Below, piece by piece: positions 34,622-46,358 of a stretch of DNA of 64,000 bases (its first letter is position 1; each line of letters starts with the position of its first letter). The translations under genes and the position numbers were made by a program. Origin of the DNA: Paragonimus westermani (taxonomy: Eukaryota > Platyhelminthes > Trematoda > Plagiorchiida > Troglotrematidae); assembly GCA_008508345.1 (NCBI GenBank), contig QNGE01001224.1, positions 57,444 to 121,443 of the forward strand, in the 5' to 3' direction. The notes below the pieces were generated by a model that saw only the letters and a list, made by a program, of their open reading frames with translations, made no database searches and was not told the DNA's origin.

Positions 34622-35496
34622 CCACGTTGGTGCTTACGTTCACAGGTACCGTGGATATGCAGTAGTCTGTCCTGTCATTACGGCTGAAGTTGTCAGTTTG
34701 TAATCGATCATTCATCCCAACTTGTTTTGTTGTTGATTGCATTGTTGCCTGCAGCTCAATAACATTATTTTCTGACTGGGCGTACTGGGGTATAAAGGTT
34801 TGTTGTTGCTGATGTTGCTGTCGAACGTTTGCTAACTGACCGCCGGGCAACCACCAACAAAGTTGTGGATTCAGCACGATGCTGTTACCGTCCATCGGTT
34901 GAAGGCACAGGAAATTTGCATTTTGCATTAATGGGTTTGGCAACAGCGCTGTGTTTGACAGCGGTCTTTTGATACGTTCAATCCAACTTCGTTTACTGTG
35001 ATTAGCTGTGTTTGAGAATTCTTGACTGAAAAGCGATCGAACTGACGAATTCCTCGCGGGCTTTCTCGAAAGTAAGGATTTCATGTTCGAAGAACATTTT
35101 GTGGGAATCGGCGAACCAGGCATTTGGTCGATGAGTACGGTTGAATTGTTGGTTCTGTGAATATCTCTTGTTGAATGAACAGGGCTGGAAGAAGTTGAAT
35201 AAGACGTGGTCTTGTCAGTCGACAGACGGACATCCAAACTCACTGTTTTCATTTTTGCCAGTTCAGGTGACTCGTGTACTTTCATTTCGTTAATTGTAAA
35301 GGTAGGTTTACTTTTTATATTTCCATTCGAAGGATCTTTGGTCTCGAGAACAGTGAGAGGGGCTGATAGCAGATCCTTATTATTCAATAGAAAAACCTCT
35401 GGACTGGATTCTTCGTCATACGTCCTCCGAGAATGATTTGTCTTGTTTATACTGGCCAACTGTTCCGAATGAGGAGATTGATGCTCTGATCTGGAG
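34622..35496 (-). CDS. Internal exon (exon 3) of the Ser-rich minus-strand gene
   Basis: The frame is open for about 290 codons. Acceptor choice TTTCACATCCAG at 35498-35497 gives entry phase 2, which matches the phase-2 exit of the exon at 37881; an upstream AG at 35523 would give phase 0 and break the join. The donor GTGG|GTGAGT at 34622 is near consensus and leaves in phase 1, matching the next exon at 19050. The protein is Ser/Thr/Asn-rich with a Gln run (RQQHQQQQTF), basic patches (LLSRKPARNSSVRSLF; KRSWIERIKRPL) and many possible phosphorylation sites (TTSYSTSSSPVHSTR). Likely an intrinsically disordered regulatory region; no domain recognised. Confidence 0.88.
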
Positions 35497-37880
35497 CTGG
35501 ATGTGAAATGAGTGCCAAAATACTGTTAACAAATAGTCTACATTTTTGAAAGGGTGTCTCGATCCAAAAGGCCAAACGACTTTTTTGAAACATACCCTCA
35601 GAGAGAAATCAATGGAAAATCAGTCTCATAAATCGTTGAATTATTTGCCGAAAAATTACTCCGTACTCGTAATCATAAAAATGTAGTTCAACCTGAAACA
35701 CACGTGATGTTCTGCAATACGTGCAAAATATGTGTACATTTCTTGTACAAACACAACAGTTGAAGGTAAACAGTAATTAGTATATCGCCCAGCAGGTTTA
35801 CTGGCAGCGGAGGTTTCCGCTTTTCTTGGAAGTCATAATCCCGGGGTTATATACCGGATTTAACAGAAGAGCTACTATGTCTTCTCTCGAAGCGATCGGT
35901 CAAACCAATCATCACTCGGTGTTCATAGGTGATGATTTAGTCGTGTCCAATATGAGGTCAGTGACGTGTTTCTCAACAGGGTTGCCTCATAAGAGCATGG
36001 CCGGAGTTCAAATCCCGGCCGTTGCAAGGATTTGCATTACTGACGAACACTGACGGGATTGAAACCCAGGTTCAATGCTTCTTTTCGGAAGAAGCTGGCT
36101 GAAAAGTCTATCTGAATACGAAAATTGAGATCAGACGTGATGTTCAACTCATCTAATCCCGGCTTTCTCCTGAAGGAGTGATTCAAGACTTGCATTATGA
36201 TCAAGTCGTATTTTTTATTCTGTGGACATTCTTACACAGGTACAAAAGTATGTGTGTAGATGATTAACTTTCTCAGATCTTAGTTTTAAACGCTTTCGGA
36301 ATAAAAATCTCGGTAGCAGGCAACGAAAATGGCGTTCTGAATTAAAAAATGAATATCACATAGCATTCGCACCAGAATCCAACAAAATATTGCTAGTTCA
36401 CCGCAACATAGGTGAACTTTTGGTTGCTTTCAGGACTATAATTCACAAAAGACTTAAAACATCGCGTGTACATTATTCAGTTGACCAACAGGGCAAGTAT
36501 TCAGACATTTCAAGATGATGCCAGATAATTCACTGATCATGATCGGATATATGAAATCGGCGACTATCTAATGTCATCGCGCTTCGAACTTGAAAAATGG
36601 CCTTCACGCAACACGGTTTGCCGTACAAATGCGTGCCCGTTTGAAAACTACCAATTCCGTAAAATAAGTTAGGCAGTTGACCGTTTCCTCTCAACTAATA
36701 TCGTGACAATGAACGCTGGCAACCAGATATTTTCATGAAGTATCGACATAATGAACCGGTTATTCTGGTCACATAGGCGATCACTTCTGAATATGGATTT
36801 CTGAAACAAAGAAGCAAGGTTTTTCCTATAACTATGATTTACTAACGTATGTTTCTTTGCCATCCATAACCACCAGACTGTTCTATTTACCGTTGCTAGT
36901 TCCGATCTGTTATTTTGGATGGAACGAATTTGCAACTGCCAACATGAAGGTCAGCTGGGCGGGACGCAGATGTTGCACGCGTTACCGTCAGAATCTCCTA
37001 GTAAAGAGCAGCCGGCGAGAATCGTTGAGAAAACAAGTTTTTTTTTACGGATAAAATGTCTTTTTGAAATGACAGTCAGATTTCAAAAAAGGGAATTCCC
37101 AATTAAAAGAGCTTCTCTGACAAATAGTTGCAAACGATATGTACGCAGAATTAAGTATAAGGGGGAAACGATATTAAAAAGGGGCATTCGGACAAGTATC
37201 AATTGCAACTGTAAATACAGCAAAGAATTCAACATAAATTTTTAAAATATTGGATTACTCTGTGGTTGGTATATCCACATGAACTGTATGCAGTCAACGT
37301 AATTTGGTAATACAACCTCCTTACAACAGACGCAGAGACATTAAAGTAACAACCCTTTGATATGTAACGTACACCCAAGGTTAGTTTTTGTTACCTGCCC
37401 AAAACTACCGTACGGTTCGATCAAAATTGCAATGTTCGAAAACCAATATGATTTGTTTATATTCAGGAAAGAGCACAAGAGCTAGGAAGTGGCTGAGTGG
37501 ATTTTCTCCCGGAATAGGCATTTTTGGATGCAATCCGCGTTTTAGTCCTGCACTCTAAAGTTTTTGCCAGTGAGCCTTAAATAAGTGTACGAAGTAGATA
37601 TATCACCTGAAAACAAGTGGAATACTTATGTGAACTATGCAATTTACTGATTGAATATGGCTTTTCAGCAAGCTTTGGATGAGTCCGTCTAAAAACAAAA
37701 CAACGTGAAAAATACATCTGAAACTTCAATTTATCTTGTGTTTAAAAATGAAATATGATCTTTCATGCAGAATATTGTCAAACGTTAGTTTGATCGAAAA
37801 GATGAGTGAATTACCATCAAAAACGGATTGCAAAATGTCTCGTTTTTATTCTACTAAACGAAACTGACTAACAACCGTAC
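35497..37880. other. Intron with a SINE copy
   Basis: Contains SINE copy B. Overlapping minus and plus ORFs at 36.7-37.2 kb have no splice support. Confidence 0.5.
35830..36155 (+). repeat. tRNA-derived SINE copy B, best-preserved box B
   Basis: Box B reads GAGTTCAAATCCC at 36004-36016, close to the pol III consensus GGTTCRANTCC. The box A region (AGTGACGTGTTTCTCAACAG, near 35960) is diverged from copy C. Shared head ATGTCTTCTCTCGAAGCGAT and shared 3' block GGCTGAAAAGTCTAT define the family. It lies antisense within an intron of the main gene. Confidence 0.75.
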
Positions 37881-38308
37881 CTGCGAACCTGTATATTCGG
37901 TTTATTTGAAGCAGCAAACGAATTCATATCTTCTACTGAAGAAAACATGATTTTTCCAAATTTCCTTTTTAACCGATCTACACCTGTAGTCTCGTACAAT
38001 TTCTGTCCATTAGCTTCCACAGGCGTATTCGTGTCTTCTTTTGGATCAGAATTCGTCGCTTGAGGTTCAGTATATCTTTCGTCTTTAAAAGCAGAATTCA
38101 GAGTTATTTGATTTGCATTGAAAGGCCATGCGGATGAGCTGTCACGCGAAGAGCCTTTTGACTCGTCGAACGCTTTCACGGTAGACAGAGTTTCAGACGG
38201 TACGATTCTGCTGCAGCTTGACCCGTTACTTGTATTGCGATCTAACGCAATTTTTTGCACACCAGTTGAACTTCCATTAGTGCCAGCTGAAATTGTATGT
38301 CTTTCGTG
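37881..38308 (-). CDS. Internal exon (exon 2) of the Ser-rich minus-strand gene
   Basis: A textbook acceptor (TCATTTCTTTTCAG) opens CAC GAA AGA CAT and the donor GCAG|GTACGG ends it, 428 bp, entering in phase 0 and leaving in phase 2. Entry suits the phase-0 exit of the exon at 45789 (and, less well, the alternative first exon at 38962). Ser/Asn-rich sequence (TNGSSTGVQK; DESKGSSRDSSSAW) is followed by a more ordered-looking basic end, DRLKRKFGKIMFSSVEDMNS. No family recognised. Confidence 0.85.
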
Positions 38309-38710
38309 CTGAAAAGAAATGATGAAAGTTTGATGCCGATACTTTACATTATAATCAATAGTTACTGATGTGAATTCCTTCAGCTAACAGGCAGTCCTAT
38401 AGTACCGTTTGCAATTGAAAGTTACAAATTAATATATTGAAATATCAGATTGTATAACTCAACAATGGGAAGAAAAATGACGAGCACACCATTATGGAAG
38501 TAAAGACGATAACCAATTACTTTTCAGATGAAGTGTTCCTCAGACAAATATTTTTGTATGTGTGGTAACTAGCAGACAATTGCCTTCGAGCAATCTATGC
38601 AAAATATCTGAGTCAAATTTAAGCTGGCTTGAGAAATACATTTCTGAAAAGTTTCAAAATACCCAACCGAAGCGTGGCGATACATTTAACTGAGGCTTAT
38701 ACTTTCTAAC

Positions 38711-38962
38711 TTAAACTTGTCCAGGGTAAAATATTGTACTCCAGAGTGAGAAGCGGTTAGAATTGTAATTATGAAAATTTTTTTCACTGAAGGCATCCGG
38801 TTCGTTTTTTAAGTTATGCTGACGATGATCCAAATCCATTGTCAAGTCCGGTGTATGTGCACAATGTGTGGCGGTGGCTATTGCCAGATACGTTAATTTC
38901 AGTAACGCAAAGAAAATTATCCACGGAACAATTCTTCTTGAAAACCGTTCAAGATCTGCCAT
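38711..38962 (-). CDS. Possible alternative first exon or small signal-anchored protein
   Basis: A true ATG in good context (A at -3, G at +4) with an in-frame TGA 12 bases upstream starts MADLERFSRRIVPWIIFFAL, a basic N-terminus followed by a hydrophobic segment of about 20 residues, then a polar His/Asn-rich tail (DHRQHNLKNEPDAFSEKN). That is the form of a signal peptide or signal anchor. The frame stops at 38713-38711. A weak GACAA|GTTTAA donor just before the stop would be in phase 0 and could splice to the exon at 38308, making this an internal promoter's first exon. Otherwise it is an 83-residue single-exon protein or chance. Confidence 0.33.
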   Translation of the reverse strand: MADLERFSRRIVPWIIFFALLKLTYLAIATATHCAHTPDLTMDLDHRQHNLKNEPDAFSEKNFHNYNSNRFSLWSTIFYPGQV

Positions 38963-41900
38963 TATATTTTTACTTCATTGCAATATATTATATTCGTGAC
39001 ACATCACGAGGATTAAGAACCGTTCTGAGTAGAGTACATGAATATTAACGCCAGACATATTTGCCAGTAATGCGACATCCTGGAGCTGATGCCCGTTTTT
39101 CGTTTGTTTTCGGAATGGAATTTTCATTGCAAACGAACTTTAACCGGCTTTCTGTTGACATCTTACTCACCTGAGGAGTAGAGCGGCTCCAACTCATCTA
39201 AGACTACTTTCCCTCGCGACAGTTTAACAAACATGTCAGTTAACTGCTCGTATCCCTATTGGCACATACAGATAGTTGACTAATTGAGCTGTCATCGATT
39301 TTATCAACTAAATATTACACTCACTTTTTATTCGGTTAATCAACTGCAAAAACTTATCAACCATCTCCTTTGCTAGTACACTCGGTGTTTACAGACCGCT
39401 GCAATATATACAGATAGCTGACCAACATACCTTATGTGTTCACAATAATGATATGGAGAAAATGCTTCGTTGACCAACTTTTATTAATATTTAGCCCTGA
39501 CGTCTCATGTTTTGCTTAAAAATCTGTGTAGCTTCCTGGGTTCGAGTTAGATTTCTATGAATTTTTCAATTGTCTTGCTGAAAATATAAAATTCACTTTG
39601 TGTTGGCGTTATTGTAGTGGTGTTATTCCCATGAAATCTTGGATTATCGACGGTTGATGAAACAAACTTTAGTGATTTGAGAAGTGCACCACTGAGAAAA
39701 TAATTTTACTACTGTTTTTCGACTGCGGTAACCTCAGCAACCATCATATTTTTAATTAACTTTAAGATTAATGTCATGCATACGATGGCACGGAAATAAC
39801 TGAACTGCTTCGAAGTAGTTATCATCCACTATCCCTTGAAAAGCATATATTTGATGGTTTCTCAGCGTGCCTATACAACTTCTGTTCTTCCTCCGAAAAA
39901 CTGTCAAATTAGTAAACTGAACCAAAAACAATGTTGTTTGACAACACTGCTGAACTGTCAAGCATGCTGCTTTGATTTCCTCTGTACGGTTGGTTCCGAA
40001 AACGTGCTCATTTTATGTTTCGAGTTCTTTAAGGGCTTTCTTAATCACACTTGCTGCATTTTATTGTAATCATATTCAACGAGCGTGTCATTTAGCCGCG
40101 AATAGCTCATGAGTGAACCTTTTAAAATGGATGATTGTCAGTTTTCCCTTTCACTTGAACATAACACGTGATTGTCAACCCTCTATTCACACCTTTTCCA
40201 AACGGAACCCAAGAGAATCCACATCAAATTTTAATGGTTGCACACTAAATTGTTTACCTTGCATCAATCGATATCCTGGCAAGTCCAAGTTTTCACCAAT
40301 TTGGTCTGGTATTTAGTTGCTTTTCAGTATCTTTCATAATTCATTGAAATTTCTGTTGCTTGATTCATTGTTCCCTTGTTATTTTGTTAAGTTTTCCACC
40401 CTGTCAACAGAAATTTCCAGGCTACCTCACTATTCTCTTACGTAATTTTAATAGAATGTAAAAATCTCTCATTGAGAACTGGCTGTGCACTATACTTTAG
40501 AACAGAATGCTACTTTCGATAGGTTACCCAAGGGTCATTTTTCTTCAAATCACGTCAAATGCTCAATTTGTTAATCATTCAAGCGATCTTTGGTTTTCTT
40601 CATCATTTTGCACACAACAACTGACCGCAAGTAAACGTACATAATAATCACACAACGCACTACTTCCTGAGCAGTTTACTCTGAGTATTTTGTTTTATTC
40701 TATGGTCTTTCATATCGATGTGTTTCCCAGCTTTTGGCTGTTCATTGTGGCTGAAAATGATAGAGTATTTTCAACAGTGCTCTGTTTGTCTCGGACCGTT
40801 TGGTTAAAGTTAGAGAGGCCGGCACTGCATGCCATTTTGTGCTTGACTATTTGGTGTGGGCGGTACTCGGGTCTCGGGTAGGCACCATTTTACTCTAAGC
40901 TTAGGTTTGATCTGATAAGGTAAATAGAAAGAACAGTCAGATAGTCAACTAGCAGAAACATAACTTGCTCAACTAAAATCAGTCTGCTATGCTGTGTCGT
41001 TTCTTCAGTCAGTGTTTTCTAGTACTATTTATCTTGAACCAAAAATTGGGTCAATTTTTTGCTTAGCAGTAGATTTCCAGTAGTCGAAGTACCACAAGGC
41101 CACTGTTATGACGTATTCCTCGATCATATTTCGTTATACAAATTGTTTATTGCAGTTGCGCTAGTTACCAATCAAAAAACATTGGCTAACTCAGCTGGAC
41201 AAATTAAGTAAAAACCTATAATATTCTTCAAACTTACATTATCTCTGGGTGAAAAATACTTTATTGCACAAAACTTTCCCTAGTTTTAAAAGTACATCGT
41301 TTATAAAGTTCTCTCCGGTAGCTGATGAAGGTGAAGGTCAAGTGGAGAAGAAATCCATATTTTAGAATAGATAAGACGTCCATTAGTGTTCACCGCAAAA
41401 ACATTCAATTTACCACAAATAAAAAATGGTGAACACCTACTACGGATCGGCTGTACTAGGCAAACGTTTTGCGGATTACAGTACAGCATGTTACTAAGGT
41501 CCTTTCTTGTCGCATTTATGGAAAAATTTCTGTGGAGCATGCCGGATGACATTAGTCCAAACAGAGAATCAGTGTTAGATAGAATTAGGAATGGCTAAGA
41601 AAGGTTAATCAACCTGATGTTTAGTCTATGAGATGAATCAGTGCAAACTATTGTCTTATGTGTAACACCACATTAGTCAATAGCTCCCCTGGCTCGCTGC
41701 TGATCAAAACATTATAACACCCTGGTCGATTTTGTTTCGCAATCAGTAATATGATTATTTTTAAAAATCAGCAAGATATATCGCCTTTTCCTGGTTGCCG
41801 CGTCGTAACTGATGGATACAGTGACCCACATTGACTTCACGATATTTGTATATTTTTCTTAATATCGGCATCCAATGTAGCAACGTTGTTTCACTGAGTT

Positions 41901-42794
41901 GTACTGATTTGGTTGGGTAACAAATTAGCAATGGGAATAAGATGAATCCCTATACGTCGTTTAGACCAGCCGACCAGAAGGAACATGCAATGGAACCTAG
42001 AGTTTTCTACTGATTATTGTCCAAAAAGGAATCTTTTGTCAGAAAACTATCACAATCATTTCTGACCTCAATCAACAAAACTGAATAACAGGGGATGCAA
42101 TAGCGTTTTAAATTTGTGTTTTTAGCTTCAAGGTAGACTACTTAGACCTCCGTAGACAAATGCGAAGTTTATGTTTCAGTGAGTGGAGAATGGTTAATTA
42201 TAAGTACCGTCGAACTGCGGTTGCTGACAACAATATTATTATGTAAATGTTGCTATCATGCGACGATAGGAAATCTGGCGAACTGTTTGTTTAACTTACC
42301 CTTCCAGTAATGAATGAGTGCAACCCATGGCGGATTAATACACACAAACCCGTAAGCCAAGAACCATCATGTGCACAAAATAATCACATATACACTGTTC
42401 CAGCACGTTTTGCCTAGCAGCGGTTTATTTACAGGCTGGTGGGCATTCCCGACCCGAAGGAGGTTTTTATTACATTCGATTAACGCAATATTATTATTAT
42501 AAAAGTCGGGGTTTTCCAAATTTCTTACACCTATAAGAACTCTAGTTGAAGGTGGTTGTATAATTATCAGCAGCAGAGTATATGCAACCAGTTTATGCCA
42601 AAAATCAGCCCTTTACAGGTGTATAACTTCTTTTGGACAGGTCAGCAATAAGCGCGATTGTCACGCACTGGGTATGATATCCAGCAACGTTGCTATAAAA
42701 CCTCTGTGTTGGCCATAGTACTCTTGGTCATATATACATATGGGCAATATACTGTAAAAACACTCTTGGATTTGCTTGCAAGTATCGCTCAAAA
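38963..42794. other. Intron or intergenic, no supported gene
   Basis: A minus-strand frame at 41301-41552 (with NPQNVCLVQPIRSRC) has a possible CCACAG acceptor and TTGTG|GTAAAT donor but is weak and not called. Otherwise short ORFs only. Confidence 0.4.
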
Positions 42795-43035
42795 TCTGTG
42801 ATCGTCTCAAGAGCACACGCCATGTATGTCCTCTTATTTCTAATGAAGAATTTCATAGTTAGAACATCGTTTTGAGTCGAAATCAGAAATACAAATGAGC
42901 ACTGGGGATCTCTTCTTGAATATTGCTACGCACTATGAGATTTCGATTGGATATCACCCACAATTGGTTGGGTACTCTCAAACTACCGTGCATTTTCAGC
43001 GGGTTGATTTGGTCTGGCTTCTTCTGTATCTGAGC
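42795..43035 (-). repeat. Left copy of a 241-bp inverted duplication
   Basis: On the minus strand this equals the plus strand at 44315-44555 with about ten mismatches by eye (roughly 96% identity) and no gap in the compared part. It carries a 48-codon frame, IQKKPDQINPLKMHGSLRVP to SAHLYF and TGA, immediately after a TAGCTCAG acceptor-like AG. Weaker similarity runs about 20 bp further into that upstream sequence. Confidence 0.85.
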
Positions 43036-44314
43036 TAAAGTAACTGGCCAATCAAATCGACATCTATAATTGTCCATTGTTTTCAGATATAAATTCAGTG
43101 TCTCCTACATGCTCAAGCGTGGAAGTCTATATACTTGGGGGATATTGCAAGGGACTTCAGAAGATCATCTGGTGGAATATTGTATTGAAGTAGCCAAGGG
43201 GCCAAAAGTGTTGTGGATATACCCAGGATCACGTTGCTTCGGGGTGTGTAAAATTTCAACCACTCGGAATCACATATAAAAAACTTATGACCTTTGGCAA
43301 GTCACCATAAGACTAGTGTGCTAATGTGATGGGTCTGATCAAAGGAGATGATGATGTTGTTTCTTTGATCGGGACTCGGACTCAGTTCGAAGCTGAACAG
43401 GTTTTACAATATGATTCCTGGGAATCCGCTTTCTCATAGGTAGCATTTAACGCAGTAGCTTCTGCATCTCGCAAAAGTGTCTGTTTTACACCATTGGAGT
43501 GACACACATTAATCTCTCCTCTGCCACGGTTCGCCGAGACTGTGAGTGATAGTGGAATGCAAACACTGGGAATGGTGTCTATAAAATTCGCTTCAACTGA
43601 AGAACAATACACATGTGGGTCACTTTGATTTCGCTAAGCAAAAGCTTGTTCTGCCCTAGCGTGAATCAGATGGCGATGAATGCACTTTGCGTGAGTCTTT
43701 ATATGCAGGTGAAGCAGTCATACTTAAATTCTGGTGTACCCATCTAAAAGAAAGTCTTAAACTTTTCCCCTGGTCAACCGTTGTAGTCGAAATTTTCAAT
43801 TTCCCTCAATCGGAGAAGTTGGCAACCGAGGAAGATGAATTGATCAGTGAGCAAGGGTGATTAACCACAGGTTCGAAATTATTGATTATAAGGTGCCTGT
43901 AACTTTGTCTAAATAAGTTAAACTCGACAGGGTCTGCCAGTTCACGTTCCAGGAAGAAGTTCACATTCTAAGTTTACATTCTAAGCTTCAGTTTTACAAA
44001 TAGTGACCATAACACCAGTTTTAAAGTGGGCTATAGTCCGTTAAATTATATCAACAGAAAGGTACCTGTACATCACAAACTGTAATTAGAACATTATTAG
44101 AACTCTACTGATTTTGAACGAAAATTCTGGCGTTAGTCGAATTTTATATACAGTAATACAAAAAACAGACAGAATTGTGGTACTGCTATTCTCTGTCTTG
44201 TGTCGTTGTACCCTTTGCTTGTTCGACTGCAAGTGATATGCATTGAGCTGTCAGGTGATTCAGTATCCACAAGTTATCGACTTGTTGCCGCGCTTGATTG
44301 ACTCAGTCTTTTCT
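43036..44314. other. 1.28-kb spacer between inverted copies
   Basis: Contains the candidate exon at 43408-43596 and no recognisable transposase. Plus-strand ORF 43070-43279 lacks any family signal. Confidence 0.45.
43408..43596 (-). CDS. Candidate exon, unknown protein
   Basis: A good acceptor (GTGTATTGTTCTTCAG) opens a frame encoding EANFIDTIPSVCIPLSLTVS and DAEATALNATYEKADSQESY. A GTAAAA donor at 43407 would end it in phase 1 (entry also phase 1); alternatively it runs to TGA at 43384-43382 as a terminal exon. It sits between the two inverted repeat copies and on the same strand as the left copy's frame, so both could be exons of one small gene. Confidence 0.3.
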
Positions 44315-44555
44315 GCTCAGATACAGAAAAAGCCAGACCACATCAACCCGCTGAAAATGCACGGTAGTGTGAAGGTACCCAACCAATTGTGGGTGATATC
44401 CAATCGAAATCTCATAGTGCGTAGCAATATTCAAGAAGAGATCCCCAGTGCTCATTTGTATTTCTGATTTCGACTCAAAACGATGTTCTAACTATGAAAT
44501 TCCTCATTAGAAATAAGAGGACATACATGACGTGTGTTCTTGAGACAATCACAGA
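44315..44555 (+). repeat. Right copy of the 241-bp inverted duplication
   Basis: Mirror of 42795-43035. The reading frame is kept through TGA with three residue differences from the left copy (H for Q, V for L, K for R). The upstream sequence CTTTTCTGCTCAG is a better acceptor-like site than in the left copy. Confidence 0.85.
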
Positions 44556-45788
44556 ATGACATTATTCATTCGAATGATAATCACATCGTTTTTATTTTCA
44601 GAGAAAACAAATAACAAAGTCACCGTCATCGCTGCTCATTAGAACTTTGCTAACTGGCTTTGGAGAAAAAAGATATATCATTGTGAGAAATTGAGTCAAC
44701 CTTCAATAGTTGAGGAAATGCATAATTCACATCCTCTGAACAACAATGGATTAGGTGTGAACAATATGCTTGATTTGGTTAAAATGGCGAAAAATAATTC
44801 AGAGTTTTAAAATTTTTATCAATATGTTTGCATGATATAACAACCTGACGGTTCGCCTTTCATATATCATTAAAGTCATTCAGGTCTTGCAGGTGACCGT
44901 GTGTATATCAATTCAAACCGAGCAATATAGATGAATCAATATTTTTCCTAAACAACACCTAAGTAACAAAAAGTAAAATGGTAACGATTCATAATCAATT
45001 AAGTGTAAGGTCACATAACACAGTGCTTACAGCATTAGAAGCCGTAATACAGATGATGACTTGGTTGTGAGTTTAAACCGGTGAAAAACGCTGTGGGCTA
45101 GTTTATCATGATCTTAATTAACGCTTCACGAACTAAGTATGCTGATTACGGCTTTCCCGAAAAACCGGAGGTCATTATTACATTTTTGTGTCACCTGCCG
45201 TATGCAACCTACATTGTGACAAAGCTGTCAGAGCCATTGTATAAACAACTGGTAATTGTCAAACGTAGGATCAGTGGCGTGGTCACCAATTAAGATATTC
45301 AAAGAGAACTCATCAAATTTGATGTGAAAGCGCTGTGAAACAAATCTAGCTATCTTATAACACTACATGCATCGAAGAAATTTCTTTCTTCATTGGTAAA
45401 TAAACTTCCATATAGACTGAAATTATTTGCGTGAAACTTCTGAATTTATGTGATGCTTTCAAAATTCGACACCCTTTGAAGCTACATCTTTTACAAATCT
45501 GTCATCATTGTGCGTGCGTCTACTGGAAAATAATTATTCAAGCCTGTCAATAGATCACAACTTTTCGAAATGACTATGATGTGTAAATGGTTATCATACT
45601 CGATTTAGCCTGTTAAGTGCTTAAGTCGAACTCGTCTGATATTTTTTGGTTCAAACTAACATATATCCACTTCACAGTACTTTCCCGAATTGAAAAGAGC
45701 TCATCATTGTGACATGCCATTAGCTGAGTTGCAGTTAAGCGTTACGTCTTTTATTTCGTTGTGCACTAAGTAAACACTCAAAACTCAC
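44556..45788. other. Non-coding, nothing recognised
   Basis: AT-rich sequence with only short ORFs. Confidence 0.5.
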
Positions 45789-46358
45789 TTTTGGCGTGAG
45801 CAAATTGACTGAAATTTTTTTGTTTCTGACTGGTTTGTTCAACTTGCATTTAGAAATCTTTTTCGTACAATGTTTTCCTATTTTCTGAGTAAATCCGACT
45901 GTTTCTACCGGTTTGGGTATCAAAGTGACGTCAGCGTATATGTCAATGTCTTCTATCAAAGTTTTCCTTATACCTTCCGTGATATTATCTGCCTTGGAGA
46001 TTATTTCCGTGCTTGTAAAGACTTCTGTTTTCTCTTGAGCGTCATCTCCGTGACTGGTATGACTTCCGCTTATGCTGCTTCGTCCAGAGTCAGTTGAGGA
46101 ACAAACTTGTTCATTTTTTCGCTCGTTTGTCTGCTTTTTCTCGGATGATCTTCTCTTGTGAAGTCCTTCAATCTGGTCCTTATGTATGATAGATTTTGAC
46201 GCACTCGACCCGGGTAGACCTTCACGTGGGTCAACCGGAATTTGTTCGTCATAATTTTTCATGTTATTAAAAATATTACTTCCTCTGTTGATCTGATGAG
46301 TGGTTACTCCAAGCAGTTTATAAAATAAACCAAAATAAATGAGTTTTCTTCCGTCACA
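45789..46358 (-). CDS. Probable exon 1 or early exon of the Ser-rich gene, with a DSGxxS motif
   Basis: About 190 open codons from a GATTTTCTTCAG acceptor to a CCAAAA|GTGAGT donor, phase 0 in and out, so it joins the exon at 38308. The first 25 residues are hydrophobic and a later acceptor (CCACTCATCAG near 46293) may be the true start. The sequence is Lys/Glu/Ser-rich: KRRSSEKKQTNERKNEQ, then SSTDSGRSSISGSHTSHGD, then a basic end (KHCTKKISKCKLNKPVRNKK). DSGRSS fits the DSGxxS phosphodegron bound by beta-TrCP when phosphorylated; here this is only a motif match. No domain recognised. Confidence 0.7.

Noticed and set aside
41301..41552. Minus-strand ORF with several Cys
   Set aside because: Only weak splice signals, phases do not fit neighbours, and no family resemblance.
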